Shown here: one piece after another, positions 34,793 to 46,392 of the stretch
Numbering within the stretch: the first letter of the stretch is position 1
How the letters are laid out: the number at the start of each line of letters is the position of its first letter
Assembly (NCBI GenBank): GCA_028023455.1
Contig: JAQFVV010006293.1
Span: forward strand, 2,181,844-2,245,843
Origin: Epiperipatus broadwayi
Lineage: Eukaryota > Onychophora > Udeonychophora > Euonychophora > Peripatidae
DNA length: 64,000 nt
Reading direction: 5' to 3'
Program-made: the position numbers and the translations under genes
The notes under the pieces: model-generated
Database searches by the model: none
What the model saw: only the letters and a program-made list of their open reading frames with translations
Told to the model about the DNA's origin: nothing

Positions 34793-35865
34793 CAAAAGTT
34801 CCCAAAGTAGTCGATATCGACCCCCTGGGATTAATTTGAACTTTCTAGAGTTTGATAGTTTCAATAAAAAAATGGGTGGGGGGTCAACAACAGCAAAAAT
34901 AGACTCCCTTACTACTGCTATTTGTTTGTTGCTTCAAAATATCTATGATTCCAATAGGTAGAATCTAATTAAGAAGTAAAATAATTTAAAAAAACAGTTT
35001 TTTGATAAAAATACATTATATACCAAACTTCCAAATGAAAAAGTAAAATGTGTCATTAAAAGAGGCACACATGAGAATGCATGAAAATACATGTAGCACA
35101 AACATGTCTGTACTTGCTCGCAGTGGAATGAGACAATATTCAATATTAGCAGAATCTATCTGTCTTGTACTATCATGCTTTCGTAAAACACTATAAATTG
35201 GTTTGTTTGATGTAACATGTACTTATTTGTGATTTGAACTTTGAATATAATTATTTACTGAGGAGCAGTACAATGAAAAAGAAAATCAGAGTATACAGTT
35301 TATTTATTTGAGTTTGAACAAAAATCTTCTGTTTCAAGTAAGTGCATACTTTATTGGGGTTTTTTATCACAGGAGCTGTCGAAATTGTTTGTTAATAAAA
35401 GTTTTTATTTCTTACGATAATAATATCATTGAATCTAAAAAGAAATGCAGACAGTACAGCTTGAACTATTTGAAGTTAGGATTTGTCCCGGCATTATCAA
35501 ACAAACATTTGCCAAACTTCTTCATATTCTGCTGAATATATTGATTTTTTTCCACTTCATTTTTATGTTTAATAAAGTGTTTTCAAATATTTGTATTTAT
35601 TTTGAATTTACATATTTTTTTCATTAGTGCAGTTTCAGTATTAAATGTTGCACAAGATAATGCTATATTCCCTAGTCCTTTTATCTTTTCCAGTCATTAG
35701 TTAAAAGTGATTAAAATGAAAAGTCTGATATTTAGTGAAATATTTAATATGGAGTACTGTACAAATTTATTAATTTGAGTAAGTAAAGTAAATGACTAGG
35801 GGATTGATAGTTTTAAACGTTTTTGGTAAAGGAATCTGCAGCCAAAAAAAGTTTGGGAACTCTTG
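34793..35865 (+). mobile_element. hAT transposon remnant, 1.07 kb
   Basis: Terminal inverted repeats are CAAAAGTTCCCAAA at the left and, read backwards from the right, CAAGAGTTCCCAAACTTTTT. They are flanked by 8-base direct repeats ATCTAGGT (34785-34792) and ATCTAGAT (35866-35873), with one mismatch. Such ends with an 8-base TSD are characteristic of hAT elements. The interior keeps a short piece resembling the N-terminus of ZBED-type hAT transposases but lacks the catalytic and dimerisation domains, so it is a deletion derivative. The TSD mismatch and the broken frame suggest moderate age. Confidence 0.85.
35437..35532 (+). pseudogene. ZBED-like hAT transposase N-terminal fragment
   Basis: In the frame starting 35308, residues 44-75 read KKKCRQYSLNYLKLGFVPAL followed by SNKHLPNFFIFC. 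This matches the start typical of ZBED5/GTF2IRD2-like hAT transposases: a basic KRK, Y-Y-K-GF spacing, then Cys residues that would begin a BED zinc finger. Only one Cys of the expected pair remains, and the frame stops right after it. The residues before position 44 do not look homologous. The call rests on this pattern and on its position inside the hAT ends. Confidence 0.6.
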
Positions 35866-35873
35866 ATCTAGAT

Positions 35874-36300
35874 ATTCTTAGTTCAGATAAAACAAATATG
35901 GAAAAATGTTCAAATCCTCACCATCTGATAGTTGGCAAGCCTGTTTATTAGTGCTTTCTCTATTGGGTTTTGTGAGGGATTGTTAGAATCTTTTGCCCTG
36001 AAGTGGACTGATTAAAGATTATTTTACCTTTATTTGTAATTTTAAACAAACTCCATGTTGTTGAAGCATTATTACTAATGTGTATGATTTATAATAAATA
36101 AAAAATAATCAAATGGATTTCTTGCATAAAAGTTCATAAGAAGTTCAAGCTCAGAAATTTCAATACTTGAATCAATCTGAATGAATATCTTATACTCTGG
36201 AATTTTTGTATTCTATCACTATATTAAATCATGCAGGCTATAATATATATAATAAATAATCCGAATAGCTTTATTATTCGGGAATTTATAAGGAAGTTGG
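35874..36300. other. AT-rich DNA with a small hairpin
   Basis: Nothing is recognised except a short inverted repeat near 36260-36282 (CCGAATA and TTATTCGG) just beside the tRNA-like sequence that follows. Confidence 0.45.
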
Positions 36301-36301
36301 A

Positions 36302-36390
36302 GTGCCGGGAATGCCAGAATCGGAATCGATCCGAGAACCTTGCGCTCCAGAATCCGACATTTAACCACTGCACTAAACTGCGCAGAACAA
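36302..36390 (-). mobile_element. tRNA-derived SINE or tRNA pseudogene
   Basis: On the minus strand a GC-richer block contains TTTAGTGCAGTGGTTAAA, which fits a pol III A box (TAGTGCAGTGG), and GGATCGATTCC, which fits the B box, about 40 bases further. The region does not fold into a normal tRNA cloverleaf that I can complete, so it is not called a functional tRNA. A 63-codon frame on each strand across this block is incidental. No clear target-site duplication was found. Confidence 0.65.
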
Positions 36391-36399
36391 CTATTTACA

Positions 36400-37735
36400 C
36401 TTACATACATTGAATGCCTTTAATAAAATAATTGTTTAATAAGGGAAAATATTACTAATTGTCAGTAACATGCTCTTATAGTAATTCATTTAACCTCCTA
36501 AATCTTTTTAAAAATTATATGATGATTTTAAATAAGTTTATTTTAAATTGTCACTTTTTTTTTGACTCTCATTATTAATTATATAATAATTCTATTTATC
36601 GATGTTATGGTTTAATTTTTAAAAACAAAAAAAAGTTAATATAAGATAAATGTATTTAAGTGTTTAGTTGTGCTTGGTTGTCTTATCTTGAAAAACATCC
36701 ATTAATGAATATCATCCAAGATAACAGTTAAAATGAACTTAGTACAGTTCATTTTTTAAAAAAAAATCCTTGTTTTTTGTTTATTTATTCTTATTGTTGA
36801 TTGGTCATTTTTCTAATTTTAAAAGCAAGGTTTTTTTTTTTTTTTTAAGGGATAGCAATAATAGAATATTACTATATTAATAAAAATTCATAAAACATTA
36901 TGGCTAAGTTATTTTTTCACTCTTCTCTTTATGTCCCTAACCCTCAACCCCCATTTCTATCCCCTCCCCCCTCTGACCATCGAAATTTAAAATATCTTGG
37001 GTAATATTTCAAATTAATTTTTATCTAGGATTATTCTAAAATTAATAGATATCTAATAACATTCTTATATAATCTTATAAATCCTTGTTTAAAAATAAAA
37101 AATAGCAAAAATCATTATATTTTACACTATTTCCAATAATAGTGACACTACTGTGCTTTGGACATTTGTCAATTTAAATAGTTTTTTTTTTTAATTTCTT
37201 AGTTTTTTTATATTTTAATAGATTAAATGAATATTGATAAATAATTCAGCGTTATATTTTTTACTCTATTATAAATCTTTCACATTTTTAAAATAACCAT
37301 AAGGTGATGAAAACTTAAACAAGCAATTAATATCTACAATGTTAAAGAGAAAATATATATTTACTATATTCTCATTCAAACCATGGTTTTATCTATTAAG
37401 CAAATAGGATCTCAAGACCTGCTGAAGTGAAAACTACTAACAGAAACAAAATATACATCATATATATAATTACCCACAATTCAAAATGATTGATTTATAA
37501 TATTTTTTACTTATTAAAATATGAGTTTAATGTATGCTTATTTTATATATTGGTCAATATTATTTTACGCAGGAATATCATAAAAAATAAAAATGTACTT
37601 GGTAGTCCTCTATCTCCTTTTCTAAATGAAAATAATAATTAACTATTTTAATATATTATCAAACATTTTGATAACAATGCAGTGATATTCAAATCATTGT
37701 ATCTATTATATTTGATTCAAACGCCCCTAGAACAG
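36400..37735. other. AT-rich DNA with a pyrimidine tract
   Basis: Nothing gene-like is seen. A C-rich pyrimidine tract lies at about 36930-36977 (CCCTCAACCCCCATTTC and CCCCTCCCCCC), unusual against the surrounding AT-rich sequence, and a T-run lies at 36831-36847. Confidence 0.5.
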
Positions 37736-38809
37736 GATTAGGAGTGGAAAACTTCTAGCCCTTGAAAGCTTTCAATACGACCCCAGACATTTTCAAAAGC
37801 ATATGTAAAATGGCCTTGTAGAAAATTTCTATTTAAATAGCACATAGTTCAAACATTAAATTAAGAGTTAAGTAAAATAAAATATTGCTTTTTTCAATTA
37901 CATCCAATCTTTATAATAGTTCTAGTTCATTCTATCAAATATCCCAACAAATTGTATTGGGTGGTCTATTACGCTGGGGCATTTTGTTTGTTTTTATAGT
38001 GATTTTCAATACAAATAGTATTATTATTATTATTTTGCCCTTTTTTTAATTATCACAATGGCTACACTGAATAAGATATAAAAAAATTGACACAGAAAAA
38101 TTGTGTATTTTAATAAAAATGGATCAATGGATATTTATTTTATAGAAAGAAACAGTAAAATGATATAAACAATGAGGATTGCCAATTTCTCAACAAGTTT
38201 TGTGTTAAATGCTTAGCTAGAGAAAGCATTTAAAATATCTTTATCACAAAGCTTGTTGAGGAATTGGCAATCCTCATTGTTTATAACTTACAAGTTTAAG
38301 AGAATATGATCATGTGATCTATGATTTATTTTGAGTAAATTGATATGCTTTGATATATCTGGAAAGTATTTCAGTCAATAAAAAATACTATTAAACATTC
38401 TGATTAGAACAAAATTGTTGAGAAAGAAATATTAAAATAGAAAACTTGAAATGGAGCTTCATCAAGTAGCTGACATATCTCAAAAAGCCCAAACAAGTCA
38501 GAAAATTATGTGGGTGTGAATTACATTTTCTTTAAAAAAAAAGCAGAAATTTCAAAACATTTTCTGAAGGGTAGTTTATAAATCAGTGCATCCTAGCTGC
38601 TGTAAAATTAACCTGTCCAGAACATAAAAAGAAATTCCAGAATATAAATATGTTATGAAGAATAGTTACAAAGCAAATTAGAAAAAATTGTCATTAATCA
38701 TTATTAATAATGATGTTACTTTATTTTTAATTCACAAAAAAATTATGGCCCTCATTTAAAAAGGCAAATTGGAATTGGCTATCAGCTGAAAGATTGCCCA
38801 CTCTTAATG
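37736..38809 (-). mobile_element. Decayed hAT transposon
   Basis: The left end has TTAGGAGTGGAAAACTTCTA and the right end, read backwards, TTAAGAGTGGGCAATCTTTC. These are imperfect inverted repeats of the GAGTGGGCAAACTTT type common at hAT ends. Between them, a plus-strand stretch near 38476-38660 has readable hAT transposase-like pieces (SQKAQTSQKIMWV, then a ...CKINLSRT-like block). The pattern recalls ZBED/GTF2IRD2-type transposases but is broken by stops. I could not identify an 8-base target duplication, so the exact ends are uncertain, and the orientation given is a guess. A separate hairpin element lies inside. Confidence 0.55.
38164..38284. repeat. 121-base hairpin, MITE-like
   Basis: Arms 38164-38203 and 38245-38284 are reverse complements with two mismatches over 40 bases, and the pairing continues with TTAAATGCTT against AAGCATTTAA. 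The outer ends read TATAAACAATG and CATTGTTTATA, so TA flanks could be a Tc1/mariner-style target duplication. There is no ORF. It could be a small Tc1/mariner MITE nested in the hAT remnant. A transcribed hairpin of microRNA-precursor type is possible but unsupported. Confidence 0.7.
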
Positions 38810-38980
38810 ATTAGGGGTAAATTAATTAAATATTTGATGAAATATAGCAGACTAATTTTTAAGTTGATAATTTTATATGGCCCATTAATGTTATTAAAAA
38901 TATTCAAATGACTCTTGACAGAAAAAAGGTCCTCATCCATGCCCTAGAAAATAGCACAGGTTAACAGATAGTAACAATGT

Positions 38981-39036
38981 TTTTTTTTTTTCATATGTCA
39001 AATGCGTTGACCAGGAAGCAAAACCAGGCCAGCTGC
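38981..39036 (-). mobile_element. SINE 3'-end fragment
   Basis: Minus-strand sequence TTTGCTTCCTGGTCAACGC, then TTTGACATATG and an A-run, matches the 3' part of the SINE copies at 40503, 48946 and 50795 (GCTTCC.GGC..ATGCT.TGACA.ATG plus A-run). The tRNA head is missing or too diverged to recognise. Confidence 0.55.
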
Positions 39037-39429
39037 ATGTATATATTTATAATATAACATAATTTAAAAATTGCAATAGATACAAATTAAGATTACCAAC
39101 AAAATATTTTTTTTATGAAAATAGAACATTACAGTTATGAAAAAGACAATACAATAATAAATTACATGTGTTCATTAGATCACATTCTCTCAATAACCAG
39201 TAATAATAAAACTTACTGTATCTTTATTATTGTTGATGCTTCAGAAAAGCCGTTTGTTTTTTGTTTGTTTGTTTTTAAATTCTATCAAAAATGTTATTTT
39301 CAGTAACAACTAGTTATTTATAATTATTGTTATTTTAACTCCAAAAGGGAAAGAAAAAGGGTTAAAAATACAAAAAATAATATATTGGAGATGAGTTACT
39401 AATGACTATTCAAACTATGTCCACATATA

Positions 39430-40460
39430 GTGCTGCTTTTTAATTTCTTTGGCAATTAACTTTTTCATTTTGAAAGATTGTAGCTCTATATTTATGCTAT
39501 CTTCAGTCATCTTCTCAATGAAAGCTATTAGTATTGTCCTGCTTTAGGATATCTTTGATTGGTTTCTCCCATGAAAAATATACTCAAGTTCATTTTAAAA
39601 TCCTTTTTTAAAAAGACTTGCATTGCTAGTCTTTTCCATATGTCCACCCTAATAAAATGAGTGATTTTATGATAGTAAAGATATGTAGAATCACATCAAA
39701 GATGCTGAAGAACATATTTATTGGTCTTATTGCCATTGTATTTTTAAAATATTATTAAGTAATTTTTATAAAAAGTATTTTTGTATGTTAATGAGGCATC
39801 CAATTTTCATTTCCCTTCAATAAATTTGCTAAAATAGCAGTTCTATATATGACTAATGTAATTTCAGTATTTATATCATAGCAATGAATTGTCCTATTTT
39901 TTAACTTTTAAAAAGTTACCTAAATATTCAAATTGATTTACATTCTCAAGTTGATAACTATCCATTCTAGAAGTTGTTGAATTTTTTTTCCATCAGTGAT
40001 TGATAAAAGACTTTAGTCTTTTAAACATTAATTACTAAATCAAAGTCTTCATTTGTTGCATTCAAAATATTACATACATTCACACAAATATATCATTTTT
40101 TTGAATAGGCAATGTAGCACAATCATCTGCATAAGTTTACCAAGCCAAGTTGAATTTCTTGGTTATGTTTTTTTTTTTTTTATGAAATTAAAAATTTCTC
40201 CATCAAACCTGTATTACATCTTGATTCATGGTGTCTTTCAAATACCACTATCATAAAAGTTAAAAACAGCATTGAAGTTAGTACATATATTTGTTTGACA
40301 CTAGTTTCACTTCAAATGCATCTGACTTTTATAATATTTCAATAATATTTATTTTCAATCCATTGTGTAGTTTCTATATAATACGAATAAACTTTAATAT
40401 CAACCATTTAATTTCTAAGAGGTCATAAACCTTTTCAATTAATTGAATCAATTTTTTCCA
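39430..40460 (-). mobile_element. Decayed LINE, reverse transcriptase part
   Basis: On the minus strand the catalytic motif C is readable as KLYADDCATLP at about 40107-40139 (YADD codons 40122-40133). Downstream come DFDLVINV and KTKVFYQ near 40000-40040, FEYLGN near 39916-39936 and a C-terminal piece HFIRVDIWKRLAMQV near 39620-39670, the order expected of a LINE RT and its C-terminal region. Frames shift and stops intervene. Sequence details (YADDC, KTKVxYQ, RxDxxRLxxQ) differ from the RTE copies in this window, so it is another family, clade not determined. Confidence 0.72.
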
Positions 40461-40502
40461 CCAAATTCATAAATTTCATCTATAAATAACTTTTTTGTTG
40501 TC

Positions 40503-40596
40503 AAGCGTTGGTGGCTAAGTTGTTACCACAGCTTCCTTACAAACAGTTGTCCCAGGGTTCGCTTCCCAGCCAATGCTTTGACACATTAAAAAAATG
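40503..40596 (+). mobile_element. tRNA-derived SINE
   Basis: A tRNA-like head (GCGTTGGTGGCTAAG with an A-box-like TGGCTAAGTTG, and B box GGGTTCGCTTCCC) runs into a short tail CAATGCTTTGACACATT and an A-run. It matches the better preserved copy at 48946-49052. Probable old target-site duplications are ACTTTTTTGTTG at 40489-40500 and ACTTCTTTGTTT at 40597-40608, two mismatches in 12. Confidence 0.82.
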
Positions 40597-40608
40597 ACTT
40601 CTTTGTTT

Positions 40609-41890
40609 CTGACACCTTCTTGCATTTGTCTATTAACAAAAACTGTATTTATAATACTTGTTAATTCTTTACACCCAACTAATTATTGTCTTCTGTAATT
40701 TTGTTTCTAAATATATATCACTTTCTGAATTTGTTTAATTATCTTGTGCTTGCAGTGAATAGCTTAATGTCCTTTCAGAAGATTTTTGGCTAATCTCATA
40801 TAGATTTAATTTTTTGGATACAATGTAAGTCTTTACTAGAACTTAACTTCCCTACAAATCAATGCTTTTTCAGTTTTAATCAAATTATGGATGAGATTTT
40901 ATTCAATCTTTCTAAAAGCATAAGTAATAATGATATCATTTTTTTTCACTATTTTATAAATAAATAAATGACTAACTTCAGAATTTTTTTTTCTTTTACA
41001 ATTAAATTAATATTTTTTTATATATTTTTATAATATTTCATGAGATTTAGATAGGATATTGCAAGTTAATAAAATGGCTAAATGTACATTCTTTTAGTTG
41101 ATTTGAGAATTTTAATATTAATAATTCTTGTTTGTTTCCTCTTTTTTTTAAAAAAATATATAAAAGTAAAATCTTCTACTAATCAGTTATTTCTTTTTTA
41201 ATTTAAAATATAAATCAAATTTTTTTTTACATCATATTCATGATTTTAGTCTAACCATGAATATGATATGAAGATATCAAAAGTATGCTACAATAATAAT
41301 ATTAAAATATATATATTTAAACTCTGCATGAGTATTATTTTACATTAATATCTAAAATAGCAGAGAATGAAAACGTAATTATATATATATGTTTAATTGT
41401 ATTCTGTTTGTAAAATTTAACAAGGATTAGAATGTACTAAAAGTTTAAAAAACAAATGCTAATATTTAATGCTTACATTATTCAAAATGCTTTTCCAAAT
41501 GTTTTTATGTATTTATTTAGTTCCTAATATCTCATTGTGGAGTTTTATACCTAAATTTTTCATAAATAATTCTTACATGCAATATGTAATAGTGTAAAAT
41601 ACAAAGCTATCTAAAGTAATTATGTTTATGCTTTTGTTTTGTTTATGTGTTTGTTTTTTCATTAAAAATTGTTCAGAAGATAACAGTAGTTAATCATATA
41701 GTTTTTTTGTTTTTTAAAAAAAAACTTTTCTAAAAACTACAAAAAAAGAATTCTTGTTAATTAAATAAATATATTTAAGTTACATGTTTTATTCTAAATA
41801 TTTTTATACTAAAATTTAAAAAATGGTTATTAAAGATTTGTTTGAGTGTTTAGAAGCACAATAGTATTAAGTGAAAAAGAATCAATATAT
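40609..41890. other. AT-rich DNA, nothing recognised
   Basis: Very low-complexity AT sequence with many T-runs. No gene, RNA or repeat family is recognised. Confidence 0.5.
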
Positions 41891-42929
41891 ATATTGTACC
41901 GGTCGATTTGTCCATTCACATAACAAGATCTAGCATCTAGGCAAAAGTACCTTTAAGTCCAATCATGCACAAGATACATAAGTCAGGAACACTCATGAAC
42001 TCTGCCCTCTTTGCCTATTTTCCAGATCTACCAACTTATGAGCAACAATTCTGATGATACCCGATCTAATTTTATTTCTCCCCACCAGCATTGCAAAGCA
42101 GAGACACAAAGAGACTCTAATTGGAAATAATAGTGAAACCCTTTTAGTATAGCAGTATCACAAATTAACACATCTAATGCTCGTGACCTTTCACATTATT
42201 TATATCAGATTAGCAGTGTATCACCTAGTCATATTACACAATTTATATAATCAAAATATGATATCTATTAAATAAACGAAACAATGATTTTGAAAGTTTA
42301 GTTATATATATGATTTATTAATGTAAATAAAATAAACATGAGTAACTTGATTATAATGACTCTTTATTAATTATCATTGGTCTCTTACATTTTAGGTAGC
42401 ATAAGATTTCTCTTCTTCAGTTTAAGAAGTCACAAATACATTTATTGATTTGTTATTTTAGTGCAGCTGATTTGTATGCCAATAATCGATGAATTACAAT
42501 ATCTATAAATACAATCTTAATAGCACTATATGTAGTATATCAATGAATCTTTAGACTACACCTAAAGAGAGAGAGTAGCACTTGATCAAATTTAATTAAG
42601 GATTATTCAGTTTATTATAGAAATATGATTAACATTAATAAATGAAGAAATCTTAGCTTATGCTGAGGAAGAAACCTGTGTGGGAGAGTTCATTTGGAAT
42701 ATATATAATTATAAACAAAGGCAAAACTCCCCATACAGTAGTGCCACCCTGTGCCAAACAGAGTAATCAAATTATGTGCTAGTATAGAGATCATGATCAT
42801 GTGATGTTTGATGGTTTAATATATATAATTATGTCACAAAATGGTGCACACATGAAAATATGAATAAATAATAAAGAAATCTGTTTAATAGAATTAGAAC
42901 ATTATGGCTTAGGGATATTCATAGGTTTT
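41891..42929. other. Mixed-complexity DNA, unidentified
   Basis: From about 41898 (GTACCGGTCGATTTGTCC) to 42230 and again at 42660-42790 the sequence is less AT-rich than its neighbours and reads like remnants of an interspersed repeat. I found no terminal repeats, TSD or protein motif to classify it. Confidence 0.35.
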
Positions 42930-43320
42930 ATTTGGAACAAAAACTTAAGAGAGTGGTGTGTGCATGGTGGTGTATTTATGTGATCCAGTCTCAAATCCTA
43001 GAAGGTGCTTCAGAATTTTTATGAAGGAAATAAAAACTGATCTATGTCCATGACTTGGGAAGAATCGGCTCATTAAATGAAGAACAGTCCATGGTGAGAT
43101 GCTATGGGCTGGTTTTTTCCAGAACAATCCCATATAGAACTAGCTCAAGTGACAAAAATGTCCCTAAGGGGGTTTGGCCTTGTTCTTGGACTTGGATATA
43201 TGAGACAAGGTTCGGTTTTCTGATGCACCCAGGGAACGGAGCACAATATATATATATAAACATGAACGAGGGCGCCTGTATGCACGCAATGCTTGGAATA
43301 ACATATGAATAAAACTTTTG
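42930..43320. other. GC-richer island, unidentified
   Basis: This is one of the least AT-rich blocks outside the RTE. The left part has AGTCTCAAATCC, a weak B-box-like word. The rest contains open frames on both strands (42945-43133 minus, 43055-43312 plus) with no resemblance to a protein I know. It ends near an (AT)n stretch and GGGCGCCTGTATGCACGCAA. A retroposon copy of a host transcript or an unknown SINE/LINE tail are both possible. Confidence 0.3.
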
Positions 43321-45399
43321 AAAATCAAAATTAATTAATTGAGACCTCTATTTTGGGAATACCCAGCGTAATGGTATGATTAGGTTACTAAACAGTATGG
43401 ACAACTTAAATGAAAGAGATATTACTCTATAGAGAAACAAGAATCCCCTTCCCCTTTATTATATTGACTTACATAAGTAACTTTTCACAAACATTGAAAC
43501 AAAATGAATATTCGATTCTAAGTGCATTTATTACATTTTACAAATAATTAAATATATATATAGGAGTTAGGTGGTGGTTATTGAAATTTATTTCATGGAA
43601 CCAAATATATAATTTTAAATAATACATTTTTATAATTTTAAAACTAGCTCTATTATTCTAATGTGGAAAAACATTTCTTAGAAAAATAGATTTCTACTTT
43701 GTTTTTGACTATAATCTTATAATATAATTAAGTTTTTTTTCCCAAACTGGCAAGCGTCCTCTGTAATGAAAATGACAAAACTTGTTTTTTAACCTAAAAC
43801 TTAATTGATCTCCCCACGAAAAGAAGGGAGAATTTTAAAAGAGAGAGCAAACATACTTGCGAATTTAGGTGGTTATTGGCATATTCTTTCAAAATACAAA
43901 ATATAATAATAATAATAATTACAAAATTGTTATTGCCACAAGAAAGTGAAATAAGAAATTGTTATTATTTAATAGAGGCTCAATGATCGGAGAGATTTTA
44001 ATAGAGTTTATGGAGAGTTAAAGACATATTTAAAATCGGGTAAGAATTTACAAATCATTTTTAATTGATAATTAATTTCTGATCTCAAGATCAGCTAAAA
44101 GAGTTACAATACATTTAATAAATAGTTAAGCAAGAAATTCAGATTAAGGTTGAAGTTATTTAATGAAAGTTTATGAGTTATAGGCAACAACATGAATCTA
44201 TTACCATAATCAATTATTAGTAGCGGACCTTGGTTAATTGTAGCATTCATCGGAGACTAGATCTAGTTTGATTCTTGTTTGTCAGGCAGATAGCATTTCC
44301 ATTATCTAACATTTTAGTACATGATTATAGTTCATGGGTAAATAAGGTCCTGTGCGATGATTTTGGAAGAGACTGCATTTTGAATGGCAGGGAAAGGCAG
44401 ATCTAACCTTCTACTCATGGCATATTGATTTAAAGGTACAATGAGCGTAGATTCGGCTTACCATTGTTCTTATAAAAATAGATGTTCTCATTTGGGTATT
44501 CAAATTCAGCCCTATTTATACATTTTGCAAGTTATTCTGGAATGCTTTTAGCTGCCAGACCTGAGGCACTTTAGATACTTTAGCAATCTGCAATTTTTAG
44601 ACCAGATGCATGCTTTTGTTCTTATAAGTTATAAAACATACAATCCTGCCAAAATTCCTTAAATGATTGTTTTAAAATATAATCTTAGATTTTAAAATTA
44701 ATTTGAAATGAATAAAATTTCCACTATTGGATCTTACATTATTTTTATAAAATTATAATATTTTTAACTTGGGACTAATGGATTTCCTGCTTAAACCACT
44801 ATTACTGAAAATAAATAATATTTTTAACAAAATTTTAAATATACAAGCTAATATAATACATTTTAATATGATAATTGTTTTATAAGTAATCTCCCATCAA
44901 CTATTAGATATAGATATCCATTACGCACATATACGAATTGAAATGATATAAAATATTTATTTATTTAAGATATTTAATTTAAGATATTAATAAATATCAA
45001 CATCATGGTTATTTTTACAATTAAAGCAAAAAAAAATTGTGTTAATAAGTGCATATATTCACATAAGGTTGGAGTTTGAATTCAGTTTGGTGGTGGGAGA
45101 TCGGAGTGGGTTGTGCAATCTGAGTATCAGATTGACTATAACATTTATGTACAAAGGCTAATACATATTTCTCTGCCTGAAAGCATGTTGAAGTGGCTAT
45201 GAAATAAGAAAGTTTAATTATATGGTATCAATCATTATTGTTAGTTGTCTGCAATTGCTGATCACCCTTAACATAATTTTTCTAGTACTCAAGTTTGGGT
45301 GCTATATCATAAAATAATTATGCCTCATAGATCATTAAAATGCTTAGCAATCGTATTAAGTGAAACAATTACATAAGAAAATAAAAATAATTGAGAAAT
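43321..45399. other. DNA without a recognised gene
   Basis: Mixed AT-rich sequence. 44200-44620 is a little more complex, as is 45060-45130, but I see no motif, terminal repeat or RNA structure that would identify either. Confidence 0.4.
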
Positions 45400-45645
45400 G
45401 TTGTCAGAAAGAATAAGTGGGATTTAAAAATGATTATAACACAGCACATCATTTTCAAATGATTTTGAGTTACTATTATGCTTCAGATTTGTAAATTATG
45501 AAAAGTTATTTGGAACATTAAAATGTAGACCCAGGCTACTATCAAATTATGAAGAAATATCAAAATGCATCAGCAGTGATTAAACTGCAAATTTAAATTA
45601 AGAAGTTAATAGTGACATATTATGAAAAATCTATATGATTTAAAT
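45400..45645 (+). mobile_element. Old RTE fragment, sense orientation
   Basis: The sequence aligns by eye with the RTE reverse-transcriptase region: GGATTTAAAAATGATTATAA against GGATTTAAAAGTGGTTTTAG, TTTGAGTTACTATTATGCTT against TATGAGTTGTCATTATGTTT, and GATTTGTAAATTATGAAAAG against GATTTGTAGATTATGAAAAG (motif A). It is much more diverged than the other copies and carries deletions, so it is an old insertion of the same or a sister subfamily. Confidence 0.75.
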
Positions 45646-45875
45646 TATCTCCATTTACTTTTATTTTTTAACTTACCAAAATTCTCCTTTGAGCTATAGT
45701 GATCTTTATTAAGATTTTATATAAACTGATAAAAGACTGATAAGTCTGTAATTGTTAATATCTTTTATACATTTTTTAAAAATATCTGTTTAACTTTTGT
45801 ATTTTTCTATTTATCTGGTATGTCTTGGTTATTTTAACCTTTAGTATAAAACATTCAAATGCTAATTTTAAAAGA
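45646..45875 (-). mobile_element. Old RTE fragment, antisense orientation
   Basis: It matches the RTE minus-strand sequence around 15655-15830, for example GATTTTATATAAACTGATAA and GACTGATAAGTCTGTAATTG (the coding strand of the NYRPISLLSVLYK block), then TTATCTGGTATGTCTTGG, which corresponds to the PEDW block. It lies directly beside the sense fragment, giving an inverted arrangement as in 5' inversion (twin priming) of LINEs. Confidence 0.75.
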
Positions 45876-46278
45876 GAAAATGATAATGATATACAAGATC
45901 ATTAGATAAATGTGATTTTGAAGAAAATGTATCCACAGATTTATATATTTTACAATGCTCCAAAGAGTTATTCACTAATTTTTTATTGCAGAGTATTTAT
46001 TATACTGATGATTTTTTCCCCCAAAAAAGGTGGTTTAGCTCTTTCTTCTACTACTGCAAGCTGCAATAAATAAAAAAAGGATAATCAAGAAATTTTTAGA
46101 AGGAAAAAAGGAAGTGAAGGCCAAAAGATTTTCTAAGCACAAAATGTAAATTAAAATAGTTAAGTTATAGAAATATGGATATTTTATACTTGGTGAAGTT
46201 TCTCCTTTTTTTACCCTATTTGTAATTGGTTTGCCTTAATGTTTTAAACATCTAAGTAAAGGTCTATTACATATATTA
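45876..46278. other. AT-rich DNA, nothing recognised
   Basis: No motif or repeat could be assigned. It might include further eroded RTE sequence, which I could not align. Confidence 0.4.
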
Positions 46279-46392
46279 ATTTTATTGACCATAGCTGAGT
46301 GCACTTTCAGCTGATGAAGGCAAATTTATAGCACTCATGGCTCACATTTGTCTTCACCAACTGAAAGCATGCTCAGCTATTATCAACAAAAT
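46279..46392. repeat. Imperfect hairpin repeat
   Basis: Arms 46279-46328 and 46343-46392 are imperfect reverse complements. ATAGCTGAGTGCACTTTCAG pairs with CTGAAAGCATGCTCAGCTAT, with extension on both sides and about one mismatch in five. It is probably an old MITE. There is no ORF and no clear target duplication. Confidence 0.65.

Noticed and set aside
36219-36413. Two short frames, one on each strand, over the tRNA-like block
   Set aside because: They are incidental to a tRNA-derived repeat.
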